Of a stretch of DNA of 64,000 nt, positions 1 to 11,153 are shown in pieces. The DNA lies in assembly GCA_028095005.1 (NCBI GenBank), contig CM051459.1, positions 318,000,513-318,064,512 of the forward strand, read 5' to 3'. Each line of letters begins with the position of its first letter. Position 1 is the stretch's first letter. This stretch comes from Rhynchospora pubera. Lineage: Eukaryota > Streptophyta > Magnoliopsida > Poales > Cyperaceae. The notes under the pieces are model-generated. The model had not been told where the DNA came from. It saw nothing but the letters and a program-made list of their open reading frames with translations, and did no database searches. A program made the translations under genes and the position numbers.

Positions 1-1164
1 TTAGTGATCAAAGTGAATGCATTCAACTATAACATTCATTTTAATCTAGACATTTTAGATTTCAAAAATTTTAAATCTTGATATTTTCAAAATTTGAAAA
101 TTTAAAAATTTTTAAAAGATGAAAATTAAAATTTTAAATTTTAAATTTTGAAATTTTGAGATTATTAGTTTTTTTTAATCTTATTTTTAGTATGTTTTTA
201 TGTTTTGTTTTGTTCTTAGATGTGTTCTTTTATTGGGTTTCTTTCTAACCTACCCCAACTTGTTTGGGACAAAAGGCTTAGTTGTTATTGTTGTTGAAAT
301 TTTGAGATTCAAAATTTGAAATTTTAAATTTTAAATTTTTGAAATTTGAAATTTGAAATTTTGAAATTTGAAATTTGAAATTTAAAATTTGAAATTTGAA
401 ATTTGAAATTTGAAATTTGAAATTTAAAATTTAAAATTTGAAATTTAAAATTTGAAATTTTAAAATTTGAAATTTTAAAGTTTCTTCTCAAGGTTTTTCT
501 CTTTAGATACGATAGATACAATATAAAAAATTTTTTTGTGTTTGAGAAAAGCTTAAATATATGGCCCAGTTAGGAAGGTAGTGCTAATCCCATTGACCCC
601 AAAGTTGTTTGGCGATACAAGACATGTAGGTTAGTCCGTTGACCCAAAAGTCAAGCTAAACTTGGCACTACCAAATGAGCAAAAAAAAAATTATATCGTA
701 TCTGAAGAGAGAAACCTTGAGAAGAAATTTTAAAATTTTAAAATTTCAAATTTCATATTTCAAATTTAAAAATTTCAAATTTCAGAATTCCAAATTTCAA
801 ATTTCAAAATTCAAATTTCAAATTTCAAATTTCAAATTTCAAATTTTTAATTTTCTAATTTTCAAATTTCAATTTTTCAAAGTTTCAAATTTTAAAATTT
901 AAAATTTTAATTTTCGCCTTTTAAAAATTTTTAAAATTTCAAATTTGAAAATATCAAGATTTAAAAATTTCGAATTCTAAAATGTCTAGATTAAAATGAA
1001 TGTTATAATTGAATGCATTCACTTTGATCACTAACTTTAACCTATAATGCTAAACAACAATTACTAACTTTAAGTTAGTACTAACTTTTATTAACTTTAA
1101 CATCAAATACTAATCTCAAAATGCTAACTTTAATCTTTGATCCCACTAAACTTTGATCTTGATC
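1..1164. mobile_element. Foldback (long inverted repeat) element, copy 1, cut by window edge
   Basis: The left arm (about 1-530) is the reverse complement of the right arm (about 690-1164). Both arms are made largely of AAATTTG / CAAATTT iterations, and a loop of roughly 150 bases lies between them. The outer 130 bases of the left arm lie outside the window; the complete second copy at 45419-46551 shows what is missing. No transposase is present. It looks like a non-autonomous foldback or MITE-like element. Short reading frames inside it are low-complexity translations of the repeat and are not genes. The superfamily cannot be assigned because no clean target duplication was found. Confidence 0.75.
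164..295 (+). mobile_element. 5'-truncated LINE tail (RTE-like) inside the foldback element
   Basis: About 130 bases ending in an irregular TTG run after the words CCTACCCCAACTTG and TTTGGGAC, which are typical of plant RTE-type LINE 3' ends (recalled family knowledge). It is flanked by an identical 14-base repeat, GAAATTTTGAGATT, at 150-163 and 296-309. The duplicated copy of this locus near 45700 has a single GAAATTTTGAGATT and no insertion, so an empty site is available. The fragment is far too short to encode protein. Confidence 0.8.
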
Positions 1165-2689
1165 TTAAAAGACAGAAAAAGTACACAGGTTGGTGAGCTG
1201 TCGTTGAGGATTGTATATGACCTCTTTTATGCAGTCTGCTTTGAAATGACATCAAAACATTGTTATCTATACATTACACTATATAAAGTCATATATTCTA
1301 ATCCATAAGAAATTTTTCTTAAATGCGTGCTCGGTGAATTCAGAAATCGCTCCGCTTTTAAGTTAACAAAACAAAAGGAGCACAAGGGAAAATATTAAAA
1401 GGCAACCATTTACCATTACCAAGGACCGAGATTTTTAGTCATTATAGTTGTTAAGAAAACAGTTTTTAATATTTAAATTGCCATCATAATTAGCTAAAAC
1501 GGTGAATTCCCATTTAATGGAATTGGAGGCATACATGATATTTATCCGATTTTTGGATCTCAAAGGATAAATGTCAGCGTAAAAAAAAAAAATTTTTGTA
1601 CAGATTAATAAGTTTAGTTTTACGTACGAATTTTATACTTTCTATAAAAAGCACAAATAAAATATTACATATTGACCACTAAAACTAATAAAGCTTTAAT
1701 TTTTTTTTTAACGATTGAACTTTAATCTATTTATTTATTATTTATCCACTGAATTTCTACATTTATTTCATCCACTTTTTTTTTCAAAATATACTATGGA
1801 AATCTGAAAAAAAATTGAATAAAAGAATTAATGTTTAGATATAAACGTTCAAAGTGGCGTTTAAATTTGGATTTGATGTATAGTTTAGCGACCTCCAACA
1901 AAATTTGCTCTAAATTGAAAATCCTTTACAAAAGAAATAAAATAAGTTTTATAAATTCATAATATAGTAAAAAATAAAATAAAATTGCAACGAAATAAAA
2001 AGAGTAAACGTTAGAATATATGTAGATTTATACAAAATATTTTTGACATGTAATTTTATTTGACCGCTGAATTCTCTGGTAAAAGTGTGGCGAGTCAAAT
2101 TGTTGATTATATGCAAGTTCAGTTCAGGTGCAAATCGTGAATTCTTTAATTAAAAATAAATAACTAATAACTAATAACTAAGTCATATAAAGGATTTTGA
2201 GAGTATAATTGGTGATATCTGTTGGGTATAAGCTGGAAAGGCCTACAAATTTCCAATTTTGAGTGTATAATAAGTTAATAGCAGTCCTCGTCTTTTGTTT
2301 ATCCAGTGTTGAAATTAATTTGTTTCAGATATGAGCGCGTAGAGTTGTTCTAGGTGTCCAGGACCCATTTTGATCTGTGTTGTTACTCTTAAATGTAAAA
2401 TTGTTTTTATGTTCTCAAGTTCTATCCTTTTCCTTCTAGGAAGAATTGGCTGTGTGTATCTTACGGTGCATCAGCTTCTGTACCAGTTCAGAAATTATCA
2501 GTCAATTCAGATCCTATATCTCCATACACTCCAATAACCAATAAAAAGCACAGCACACAAAAATCTACTATACTTGCATTTAAAACTTATAAAGAGAAAA
2601 GTTTATAGTAATTGGCTCTGAAACACAAAATTCACATTAAATTACGACAACAATAACAACAGTAAAAACTGTAAAACGGGAACATGAAT
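1165..2689. other. Duplicated spacer, no gene seen
   Basis: AT-rich DNA between the foldback element and the 3' end of F-box gene A. I see no coding potential. About 1540-2140 shares words with the 17-19 kb repeat family, for example a GACCTCCAA-containing stretch. The same sequence recurs at 46552-48095. Confidence 0.6.
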
Positions 2690-4618
2690 CTACAATTTCA
2701 GCCAGCGTATATCATTCATGACAGATACAACTTCAGACTTTTTTGATAACTTTGGAAAGTCCTCAAGCTCTGCAAAAAACGATGCATCCACAAAATCAAA
2801 GATATTTAGTTTCTCTAATACTGGCGAAGTACTTAGTACGAGTTTTGCAAATTCCAACATTGACTCGGCTATCAACACACTGTAATGTACATGTAAAATA
2901 TCCACTGTCTTGAGGCACTTAAAAAAGCAGCCTTCTGTTGCTTCTAATTTCCAAAAAGTTTGAACTTGCAGCTGATCTTCAACTTCATATTCCCGAAACT
3001 GTAAATTGGGAGAAAAATAAGAATGAGCGAATATTCGAATGAATCCAAATTTTTGTGACTAGTGTACCGGTAAAATATAATTATGTTGATCCTGTCCAAG
3101 CCATACATGCTGAAACTGGCTAGCTAATCAATTGACTCATTGCCAACTTCATCATTCAATTTGGTTTTCATGCCTACAGAATTCCTTACAATGATTTGCA
3201 ATAAACTGAGCACTGTATTTTTCCCAAATATTTTAACTAGCTAGTAATAGAAAATAAAATGAAACTTGCTTGAATCGTATACAAATCTTAGATAAGTAGT
3301 GGACCTCTATACGAAGTATTTTTAAGTACGGGGCACTTTTAAACAAGCAAAGAGCAGCTGCAATCTCTTCTTGATGAGAACCACAAACGAACACAAAAAT
3401 TTCTGTCAAGTGATTGAAGATTGTTGGAAGATTCTCTGGTATAGGCCCCATAGCTAAATACTGGCAAAAAAACAATACTTGAATTTATTAACATTTAGCT
3501 AATAATTAAGCTCATATTTAACTGTAAGACAATTAGGTACCAGCCAGATCAGAGTACAGTACCGAGACAACTAGGTACCAGGCCAGACAAATGGTTTTAT
3601 TTTGTTAGCATCTCCTTGGCTAACTCTCTTTTACGTAAGGTCTAACTAAGAGTTTTGACGCTTAATTAATCAAACATTAAACTTTCTATCAGAAGTTCAA
3701 ATGTATTATGAGGTGATATAGACATGATAGTATCATACTAAAGTCATTCTAAGAGTACAAAAATCTTACTTCGATGAAATTACCATCGACATTTAGCTTT
3801 TGGATGTTATGAAGGTAACCAAGAGCTCGTGTGATGTTACTTCCCTTTCCTGCTTTTGCTGCACTGTATTTTATATAATCTCTATTACGAGAGTTTAAAT
3901 AAATGCTTCCCGATGTCAATTTCGGAGTTTCTAGGCAGAGATCGTGAAATTCACCACGAATATTGAGACATATGAGGTTTGGTGACAGGATATGGAGGCA
4001 GCCTTGCTGGACAAATCTGGACAATGTCAAGTCCTCAAGCAAAGGGCAACATGAAGCCAAATTTCCTATACTAAATCCTGTTAAATGAAACCGGTCTAGA
4101 GAAAGAGTGTGGAGCAGCTTAAATCCCTGGAAAGTCGGAGGAACATTGATTATGCAACCTGACAGATGCACATGTTTTAATGCATCGCAAGAGAAAAGAC
4201 GGGAAGGAATTTTGCATCCTTCATCACCACCATATCTTAGTTCTAAACAACCAATCCCATTTTTAGACAAGATATGCATCCATCGACCGATAGCCTCATT
4301 GCAAGGATTTTTACTGACAAGCTTGAATTTTAGAATTGGACCATAGTGTACCATTAAAATGTTGTCCACCAACTTTACAAGTTTGGACTCTGTAGAGCTT
4401 TCATCAAATGCCAAACTTGTAGATTTTTCTTCAAATCCCCAACTTGGAATTGAAGTCCATGAATCCTTCCACTTGCTTGAGAGGATGCTTGTTCTGACAA
4501 CATCTTTGATTGGGAGTTTCGAAAAGATTTTATGTTTTAGATCATCTGGCAAGTCACTAATGTAATCACAATGTAAATTGTGGCTAACTCTACTCTTCCG
4601 AGGTTCAGGACCACCCAT
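2690..4618 (-). CDS. F-box/FBD/LRR-type protein, gene A (3 coding exons)
   Basis: Exons on the minus strand are 4618-3770 (283 codons), 3460-3305 (52 codons) and 2998-2690 (102 codons plus stop), all phase 0, giving 437 residues. Donors are GAA|GTAAG and the weaker GAG|GTCCAC; acceptors are GCCAG|TATTT and TACAG|TTTCGG. The F-box lies near residues 20-60 (ISDLPDDLKHKIFSKLPIKD), with the typical SSKW...W ending. Leucine-rich stretches follow, and the C-terminus (SPVLEKLNIFDF) resembles the FBD region of At1g13570-like proteins. By family, it would be a substrate receptor of an SCF ubiquitin ligase; the target is unknown. A 5'-UTR intron (5248-4642) is predicted. Exon lengths match gene B, which supports the model. 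Gene C is a truncated recent duplicate. Confidence 0.85.
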
Positions 4619-5300
4619 TGATAATTCTAGTTAACTTCAACCTGCAAGCAGCATAAGGAAATTTTTTTTTTGTGGTAACAAAAAGATAGATAGCAACTCC
4701 AGCATAAATATAGCCAATCAATGAGTAAAACAAATCGATACAGACCACGTTGTGAATTCAATTAAAAGAATTAGTATACTAAGATAACAAGGGGCAAGTT
4801 ATGTCAAAGTAAATCACAAAAGAATCATTCAATAACATAAAACTTATTTATAGAAATACCCACATTTAGCGATTTAACATTGAGTCTCAACTGATTTTTT
4901 ACTTTTCGAATTAACACTGGTGCATGTAAAAAATTGTAGGACCAGCTTTAGTTTCATATATTGTTGGCCTGGTGTCAGTATCGTTTTTCCCCATCTGTTT
5001 GATATGTGTTTTACAGAAGCATGTGTTAAAACTGTTTTGGGTTGAGAACTTGAGGTTCCTTTAGAAAGACAATTCATCAGCTTTTCTTCTTTTCTTTATA
5101 AAAAGTTTTGGTAACTAATTTAATTATAAAGACCAAAACATATTGCATTTTCTCCCTATTAAGGCACATAATTTTCTAGAAACAAGGCATATTGAACAAG
5201 CCTTAATGAGATTTAAGAGAGAGAAAGAGAGAGAGAGAGCGGAATTACCAAAGGGATGGTGAGAAAAGGAAGCAGAGAAGCAAAGACTTATGCATAATTC
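4619..5300 (-). other. Predicted 5' leader and leader intron of F-box gene A
   Basis: The acceptor GCTTGCAG|GTTGAAG puts the start of the coding exon at 4641. A donor CTTTG|GTAATT ends an upstream non-coding exon at 5249, inside a GA-rich tract (about 5213-5240). Gene B has the same arrangement (39538 and 40175), so a leader intron is likely ancestral. The exact transcription start is not visible. Confidence 0.5.
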
Positions 5301-6039
5301 AAACGACCAATTGGTGTTGTCTTGAATGTATCTCTTTTTCTCTGTGATGGGCCCAGCCTTTCTGACATGTAAGGATGCTCAATGGACCAAAGAAGAAGAT
5401 GTCCTACTTTAAAGAAAAGCACATATGAAAACTTCTGTCAGGTAGAACTGAAACTGAAAAAAAAAAAAAAAACTCAAAGGTTACCATTTTATTACCACAC
5501 TAGCTAACAAGCTACTAATATCTATCTACAAACTGTATACTAATAATGTAATTTTATTTTATTTTACTTACCATTTCGTATATTCGTAGTTTCCTCCTGC
5601 ATATTACGCATTACTACGCGTTCGCACGGTTGTACTTCAACTCCGGAAAACCCAATGCCTGTGAATCAGTAACAAATGAAAGCTTACTAAAATTAATATG
5701 TTTAGAACTTTTTTTTTAATTATTAATATCCAAGAAGATTCTTCAATTTCCCAAAACTACCCTAGCGCTACTCTGAAGATGCTTCCAAATGGACATCGGA
5801 GGGGACAATTCAATTGAAAATTATTAATTAGCTAGTGTTGTGACTAGTATAACATTCATTGTGGTAAAACGACTCTTTAAATTTTCCAAATTTCATCAAA
5901 TGCACAACAAAATTGTATGTACTTTTAATATTAGTTTTGACATTTTAAATTATAGGGGGCATAATTTTAAAACACTCCCAATTTATTAAAAAAAAGCACT
6001 CACAATGGAAACGAGGTGAAACTAGTCCTTAATATAATA
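5301..6039. other. Upstream region of gene A, nothing recognised
   Basis: AT-rich flank with homopolymer A near 5460. No coding or repeat structure that I can support. Confidence 0.4.
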
Positions 6040-6188
6040 GGCTCTGTTTGGATAGGTGTAGGAAGAAGGGAAGAAGTGGGACGAAGTATTGGGAAGTGTG
6101 TAACTTTGTGAAGAATTTAGATTGTTTATAATTTTGTTTCTTCTTCTTCCTTCTTCTTCTTCTTTCTTCCAACGATCCAAACGCACCC
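6040..6188. mobile_element. Tourist-like MITE (149 bp), reverse orientation
   Basis: The ends read GGCTCTGTTTGGAT and ATCCAAACGCACCC, with ATA on both sides. The body is TTCTTC/GAAGAA-rich. A 157-bp copy in the other orientation is at 40270-40426 upstream of F-box gene B, with cleaner GGGTGCGTTTGGAT termini and TAG flanks. Short ends beginning GGG/GGC with a 3-bp duplication fit PIF/Harbinger-derived MITEs. Confidence 0.75.
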
Positions 6189-7080
6189 ATAAATATATAA
6201 TAAATGTATATTCATAAATACCTTATGCTTTAGAAGCTTGCTTTCTATGAGGACAAGGTTTTTAGTCTCGAATTTTGGTATCATACACGTCAGATATATC
6301 ATTAGGACTAGTACAAACTCTCTCTCCAAAACTCGAAGCAATCCAGTTAGATTTCGGACATCTATTGACACGCCGCCAAGCAACATGATCACCAAAAAAA
6401 ATGAAAATGTGAGCGTCGTTAGTTCAAAATTTCGGCAATTAGTTTGTATGATAGGTTATAATATCTAGTAAGCAGTTCTTTTTTGTGATATAAATTAAAT
6501 AATTGCATGCAAAAATTTAAATACTACACAAGACCGGTTGTTATATTTGCCATGATTGATTGTTATATGACACGACTGCAAAACGAAATAAAAGGAAAAA
6601 AAACCATCCACATGCAAACTCATATAATTAATAATGGACATATAAGATCCTTACACAAATCCTAATCTACAATTATTAGGACCATATATACATGTAAACT
6701 AACAAGAGTTGCATTCAAGAGATTATTATACGGTAATGTCGGAGTTCCGTAAGGAAAGTCAGTAATTTTTTCTGGTATTTATTATTATTTTTGTAAATAT
6801 GTTTAATTATTAATGGAAGCAGAAGGGGAATAAAATGTATTCTATACATTGAGTCATGCATTTTTAAATAGATGACATTATTTTCAGTAAAATAAAAAAT
6901 ACATAGTATGCATCAAACTCTTGCAAAATAAAGTAAATTTTTAGATAGCTAAATAAGATGTAACCTGGCAAAAAGGATGGCTTCGGCAAATAATTAGAGC
7001 GCTGATGTCTAGTGAGGAAGGGGTGACAGATTTAGGAAGGAAGAAGCATAAAAACGATTACTGCAACGATTAAGCTTGAA
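6189..7080. other. Intergenic, nothing recognised
   Basis: AT-rich sequence without a supported gene or repeat. Confidence 0.4.
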
Positions 7081-7089
7081 GGATGAAAA

Positions 7090-7300
7090 CAGAGTACTTT
7101 TATAAGGAAATGGGTGGCCGACCGCCGACGAAACGCCCTTTTACCGAAATGACGGCGCTAGGGTTTCCTTTTTTTCCTTTTTCTTTTGCTAGTGGGAAGG
7201 GGAATGACAAGAGAGCGTTTTTATAAGGAAAAGGCTGGCGGATCGATGAGAGGTCACCTACGGATCGAATTGACGGCGCTAGGGTTTGTTTTTTAAATTT
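7090..7300. repeat. Imperfect direct repeat, two copies of about 110 bp
   Basis: Two stretches each run from TTTATAAGGAAA through a GC-richer GGTGGCCGACC / GGCTGGCGGATC segment to GACGGCGCTAGGGTTT (about 7098-7168 and 7218-7287). Their higher GC than the flanks and the CTAGGGTTT word resemble a leader or promoter-proximal duplication, but no gene follows. Function unknown. Confidence 0.5.
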
Positions 7301-7444
7301 TTAACTTTTTTTTTTTGGTGGGTAGTGTTTTAAATATCGTAACGGTCATGGAACCAGTATAACAAAAGGTACAGAGTTTGTTTTCTGATATTATAAGGTT
7401 TACTGGTTCTAAACTGGTCATGAACTGTATGTATAAGTATTAAA

Positions 7445-7600
7445 AGGTTCTGGTTGGCCCAGCAGACTTGCTCTTGAATTAAGACCACAGTTCGATTCAC
7501 GCTCAAGCAATTATTCTGTGAGTTTTCACACTTGAAGAGCATAAGATTCCATGAACCAGTCGATCCAGCAGCAAAAATTGAGCCTAAACACTGCCTGAAG
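7445..7600 (+). mobile_element. Possible tRNA-derived SINE
   Basis: TGGCCCAGCAG at 7455-7465 fits the Pol III A box (TRGYNNARNNG), and GTTCGATTC at 7490-7498 fits the B box (GWTCRANNC). Their start-to-start spacing of 35 bases is as in tRNA-like promoters. There is no tRNA cloverleaf around them. Ends and target duplication were not resolved. Confidence 0.4.
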
Positions 7601-10600
7601 AGGTCATGAATTGAATTGATGTTTTCCACTTTTCCTAATTTTGTTGAACCATATCTATTCTAGTGAGTTAATACATTATATTTAATCAAATCCTCAATTG
7701 ATTTTCGTTCACAGTATGATCCGTCAACCTTTGGTCCTGTTGGAAATGGCCAACCGATAAAAAAAAAAATAGTTTCAGTCTCTATATATGGCAAGCTTGA
7801 AGAATGCTTGTATGTTTGAGATTTCTCCCATCGACCACCCTATTACCGAAGTGACTAATTCAATGTTTGTTGTAATTAATACATTCCTAAGTTAAAAAGA
7901 AAGTGAATTAATTTATTAATTAGGTCACAAATTAAGAATAATGATAATGAATGTAATTGGAGACGAAAGGTTCGAGTCTCATCAAATTGTGAATTATGTG
8001 TATCTATATTAATTGACGCCTTATAAGCTTTTTTTTTTTTTTGAAGAAAATATAAGCCTTATAAGCTAATAATAAAGCAAACTATGCTGAGAAAATGTTT
8101 TATTTTTTTATATTAAAAGACCTCAATCCTGCATAGAGGAATGAACAGTGGTCGCTACAGTGATCTGCTTTCCATCCCAGACTTTGTCCGTTTTCATTGC
8201 TTCTGACGTCAGCAGCTGAAATGGATTTCAGTCAGGACCTGTTCTTCATTCAATGTGGTGAGCCGACTTTGCTGATTTCCTTTTGCATTCCTTGAGTGAT
8301 GGACTATGGTGCCTATGTATTTTCCCTCAATTATGTGCTACGACCTGCTGTGTCTTTTTGGCTCTATGCGCTTGCTCTCTAGATGGTCTCTTGCTGTTGG
8401 TTTTAACTTTAATTTGTGCCGTGTAGTGTTGTGTTGCATTGGTTGGGTACTTGGGTGTCCTGGTCGGTGATTACTTCCTTACTGCCTTTTTTTTTTTTGA
8501 TTTGAAACCCGTAGGTTTAGGAGAGAGGAGATACGGGGAATAGAATTTGGAGAAAATGGTTGTTAAAAAAAAAAAATTAGAGAAGAATGGTCTCAACTGG
8601 GACCAATCCTGTTCGGTAGATTTGAACGTTCTAGTATTTTTCTAAAGTGCAAAAAAGTAAAAATAAAATAATGCCTGATATATTATGGTGATCCGAAAGA
8701 CATAGAAAAATTCTAAATTTTATATTCTACAGTACAATTTGATATATTATGGTGTTTCAGTGTAATATTGCTTATCAAAAAGGATTTTTTTTTTAAAAAA
8801 TATCTTACAAATCATGAAATTTATTTTAATTATTTTAAAAATTTTATATTCTGAAACTATGACTTCCGTAAATATATGATATTTATATTTTAATTGATTT
8901 TATAGTTCCGATCTCTTGATCTAATTGTTTTTTGGAGAGAAAATTTTTCTTAATTTTTAAAATTTCTGCTTAATTGAAAATGCATAAAACATGATCTTCA
9001 TATAAATTCGATTTTCCCATCTGATTCATCCGACTCAACTCCTTGGACCAACCATCCAATTCCATTCTGATTCTGACTTTCCGAACCATGATAGAAAAGT
9101 TCACTTGATACAAGCAAGAATTGAATTTTTCCAACAATTATTGCTCCTAATATATTATCACTATGAAGTATGACGCCCTTAGTAAATTATATGATAGGAG
9201 GGAATGTATCTATTTTATAAACTCCAGCAAATCACAAATATGAGCGGGCCAAACTGTCTAATCCTTTCTATGGATTTCTATTTTTCTTCACAAATATTTC
9301 CCAATTAATTTCAATGAATACATATAGAATCATTTTGGTCTTTGCATCGTAACTGATGAAAAATACAAATAAACATTGCATTTGTTGAACAGTTGATTAT
9401 TGGTTGTAAATTGTAATAGATTTTGACTGACATCGGATTAAGATGTGACGAATTTGTGTTCTAAATGAAATAATGACATTGATTAAACTTTTCCAATAAA
9501 ATTGTTATTAATTATCTTTTATCACACTATTTACAAGGAAAATGGATTGGATCTAGCATTTAATTAGCATTATATGTCATCTGGTAAAAATCAAGTGTTA
9601 CTGGTACTATAACTCCTATGTCTTGTACTGGAGGAATTATGGTGATATAGCACAAGATTTCTTACAATGGTTAAGATGCTTGCAAGCTAAGGTCTGAAGG
9701 TCAGATTTACAGCTTTTCCTCATATGCGGTTGTCAGGATGTGTATGAATATCTCATGTGCTTTTGATAATTTAAGTGGGAAGTTCATACGTTGTTTACCA
9801 ATAAACATTTAATCTAAACTAAATTCCATGATTATATAAGTTTTATTTGATTGCAGGTACCCAAGAAAAGCTACAGCATCAGACAAAAATTGTGCGACCT
9901 TAAAAAGATGCAATAAGAGATAGATGCAACGAAGTAGCTAGGTCTTACATTTAAAATGGAAAAAAAAGGACTTAGCACCTAATACTTTCTCCAAAAAAAC
10001 AAGTAGGTACCAAATAAAATAAATATGAAAAAGGTAGCAGACTCAACTTCAACAATAACTTTCTCTAAAATAATATTTTCATGTAAAGAAGAAGAGACAA
10101 TCAGAATGAAGTGACATATGCGCGTCTTGAATCTGCAACGAGTTTTATTCTTATTATTTTTTTCAGTTGTCATTGACCATTTTACAATTTCTAGGGCTCT
10201 TTGGAAATATGAATTAAATTTTATTATAAAGTAAATCCGTCAAAAGAACAGATTTGTGGCTGATCGATGTATGCAGTAAAAATCTTGTCCAAATGCATTG
10301 TACATACTACTAGAATTATGCATTACAGCTTGCAATATGGGATTACATATATAATTTGGATTCCCAAAGTAAAATCTTTTAGGGAAATTAGAAAAAGAGA
10401 GCAAAAAATACAAAAATTAAATAAATAAATAAAATCAAACTTTCTATACTCCCACAAGATATGAAAAAGAGAATATATATTATCAAATTCACTACTGAAA
10501 CATAGAACGACAGGGTTTTGACTATTTATATTTCGACTGAAATTTCACCTGAAATCTACTATTATATACATATACCACTTCCAATGTTCAAAATGTAGGT

Positions 10601-10620
10601 TCACTCCACTCAATATAAAG
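7601..10620. other. Intergenic, nothing firmly recognised
   Basis: AT-rich. About 8110-8480 is less AT-rich with a T-run at about 8490, perhaps a decayed retroelement end. A second B-box-like word, GGTTCGAGTC, occurs near 7969, before a T-run at about 8030, without a clear A box. No coding sequence is supported. Confidence 0.4.
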
Positions 10621-10622
10621 CT

Positions 10623-10625
<3 letters not shown>

Positions 10626-10700
<75 letters not shown>
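10626..10700. repeat. (TA)n microsatellite
   Basis: About 75 bases of uninterrupted TA. It directly abuts the inverted-repeat element at 10701. Confidence 0.95.
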
Positions 10701-10704
<4 letters not shown>

Positions 10705-11102
10705 TTGGCTAAAGTATACTCCAGCATATAGATAGCCCGTATGCTGGAGTCGTTTCTCACAATCTAAAATGCATACAGTAGATCCGAAACTTTCAAATTG
10801 TTCTCCATATTGAAATCTCCTAGGAAACTAAAATTTATATGTTTTCGAATTTTTTTACTATATATTATGCTATTTTAAAAAAACATTGTAAAGGAGTTGC
10901 AAAGGAGTATTTCTGGCCCTTCAATTTGAAAATAGCATAATATATAGCAAAAAAATTCGAAAAAATGTAAAATTTGGTCTTGAAGGATATTTTTACATGG
11001 AGAACAACTTGAACGGTTTGGATCGACTGTTTGAATTTTAGATTTTCAAAAACGACTCTAGCATACGGGTTTGATCCGTATGCTGGAGTATACTTTAGCC
11101 AA

Positions 11103-11106
<4 letters not shown>
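10701..11106. mobile_element. TA-microsatellite-flanked MITE, element 1 (406 bp)
   Basis: Terminal inverted repeats GAGATTGGCTAAAGTATACT and its complement are embedded between (TA)n at 10626-10700 and 11107-11150. The TIR extends through CCAGCATA, and a second CCAGCATA complement forms a subterminal hairpin. The AT-rich core contains an inverted pair around a TATATTATGCTATTTT word. The arrangement matches the rice Micron family, which sits in (TA)n tracts (established knowledge), but membership is not proven. No coding capacity. Confidence 0.8.

Positions 11107-11150
<44 letters not shown>
11107..11150. repeat. (TA)n microsatellite
   Basis: Forty-four bases of pure TA shared as a boundary by elements 1 and 2. 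Confidence 0.95.

Positions 11151-11153
<3 letters not shown>

Larger units (their letters stand above)
1..3454. repeat. Segmental duplication, copy 1 (partner 45557-48864)
   Basis: Base 1 aligns with 45557 and the similarity runs to the word ATAGC at 3454/48864 with few differences. It covers the foldback element, about 1.5 kb of spacer and exons 3 and 2 of the F-box gene. Visible differences are the LINE tail (copy 1 only), a gap of roughly 26 bases near 2500 (copy 2 has extra sequence at about 47880-47905), and scattered substitutions. The spacer at about 1540-2140 is also distantly similar to the 1.08-kb repeat family at 17.0-19.2 kb. Confidence 0.9.

Noticed and set aside
324..902. Reading frames full of Phe-Lys-Ile-Ser repeats on both strands
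   Set aside because: They are translations of AAATTTG/CAAATTT iterations in the arms of the foldback element and are not proteins.
7960..8035. tRNA gene or second SINE at GGTTCGAGTC
   Set aside because: A B-box-like word is present but no convincing A box or cloverleaf at tRNA spacing.
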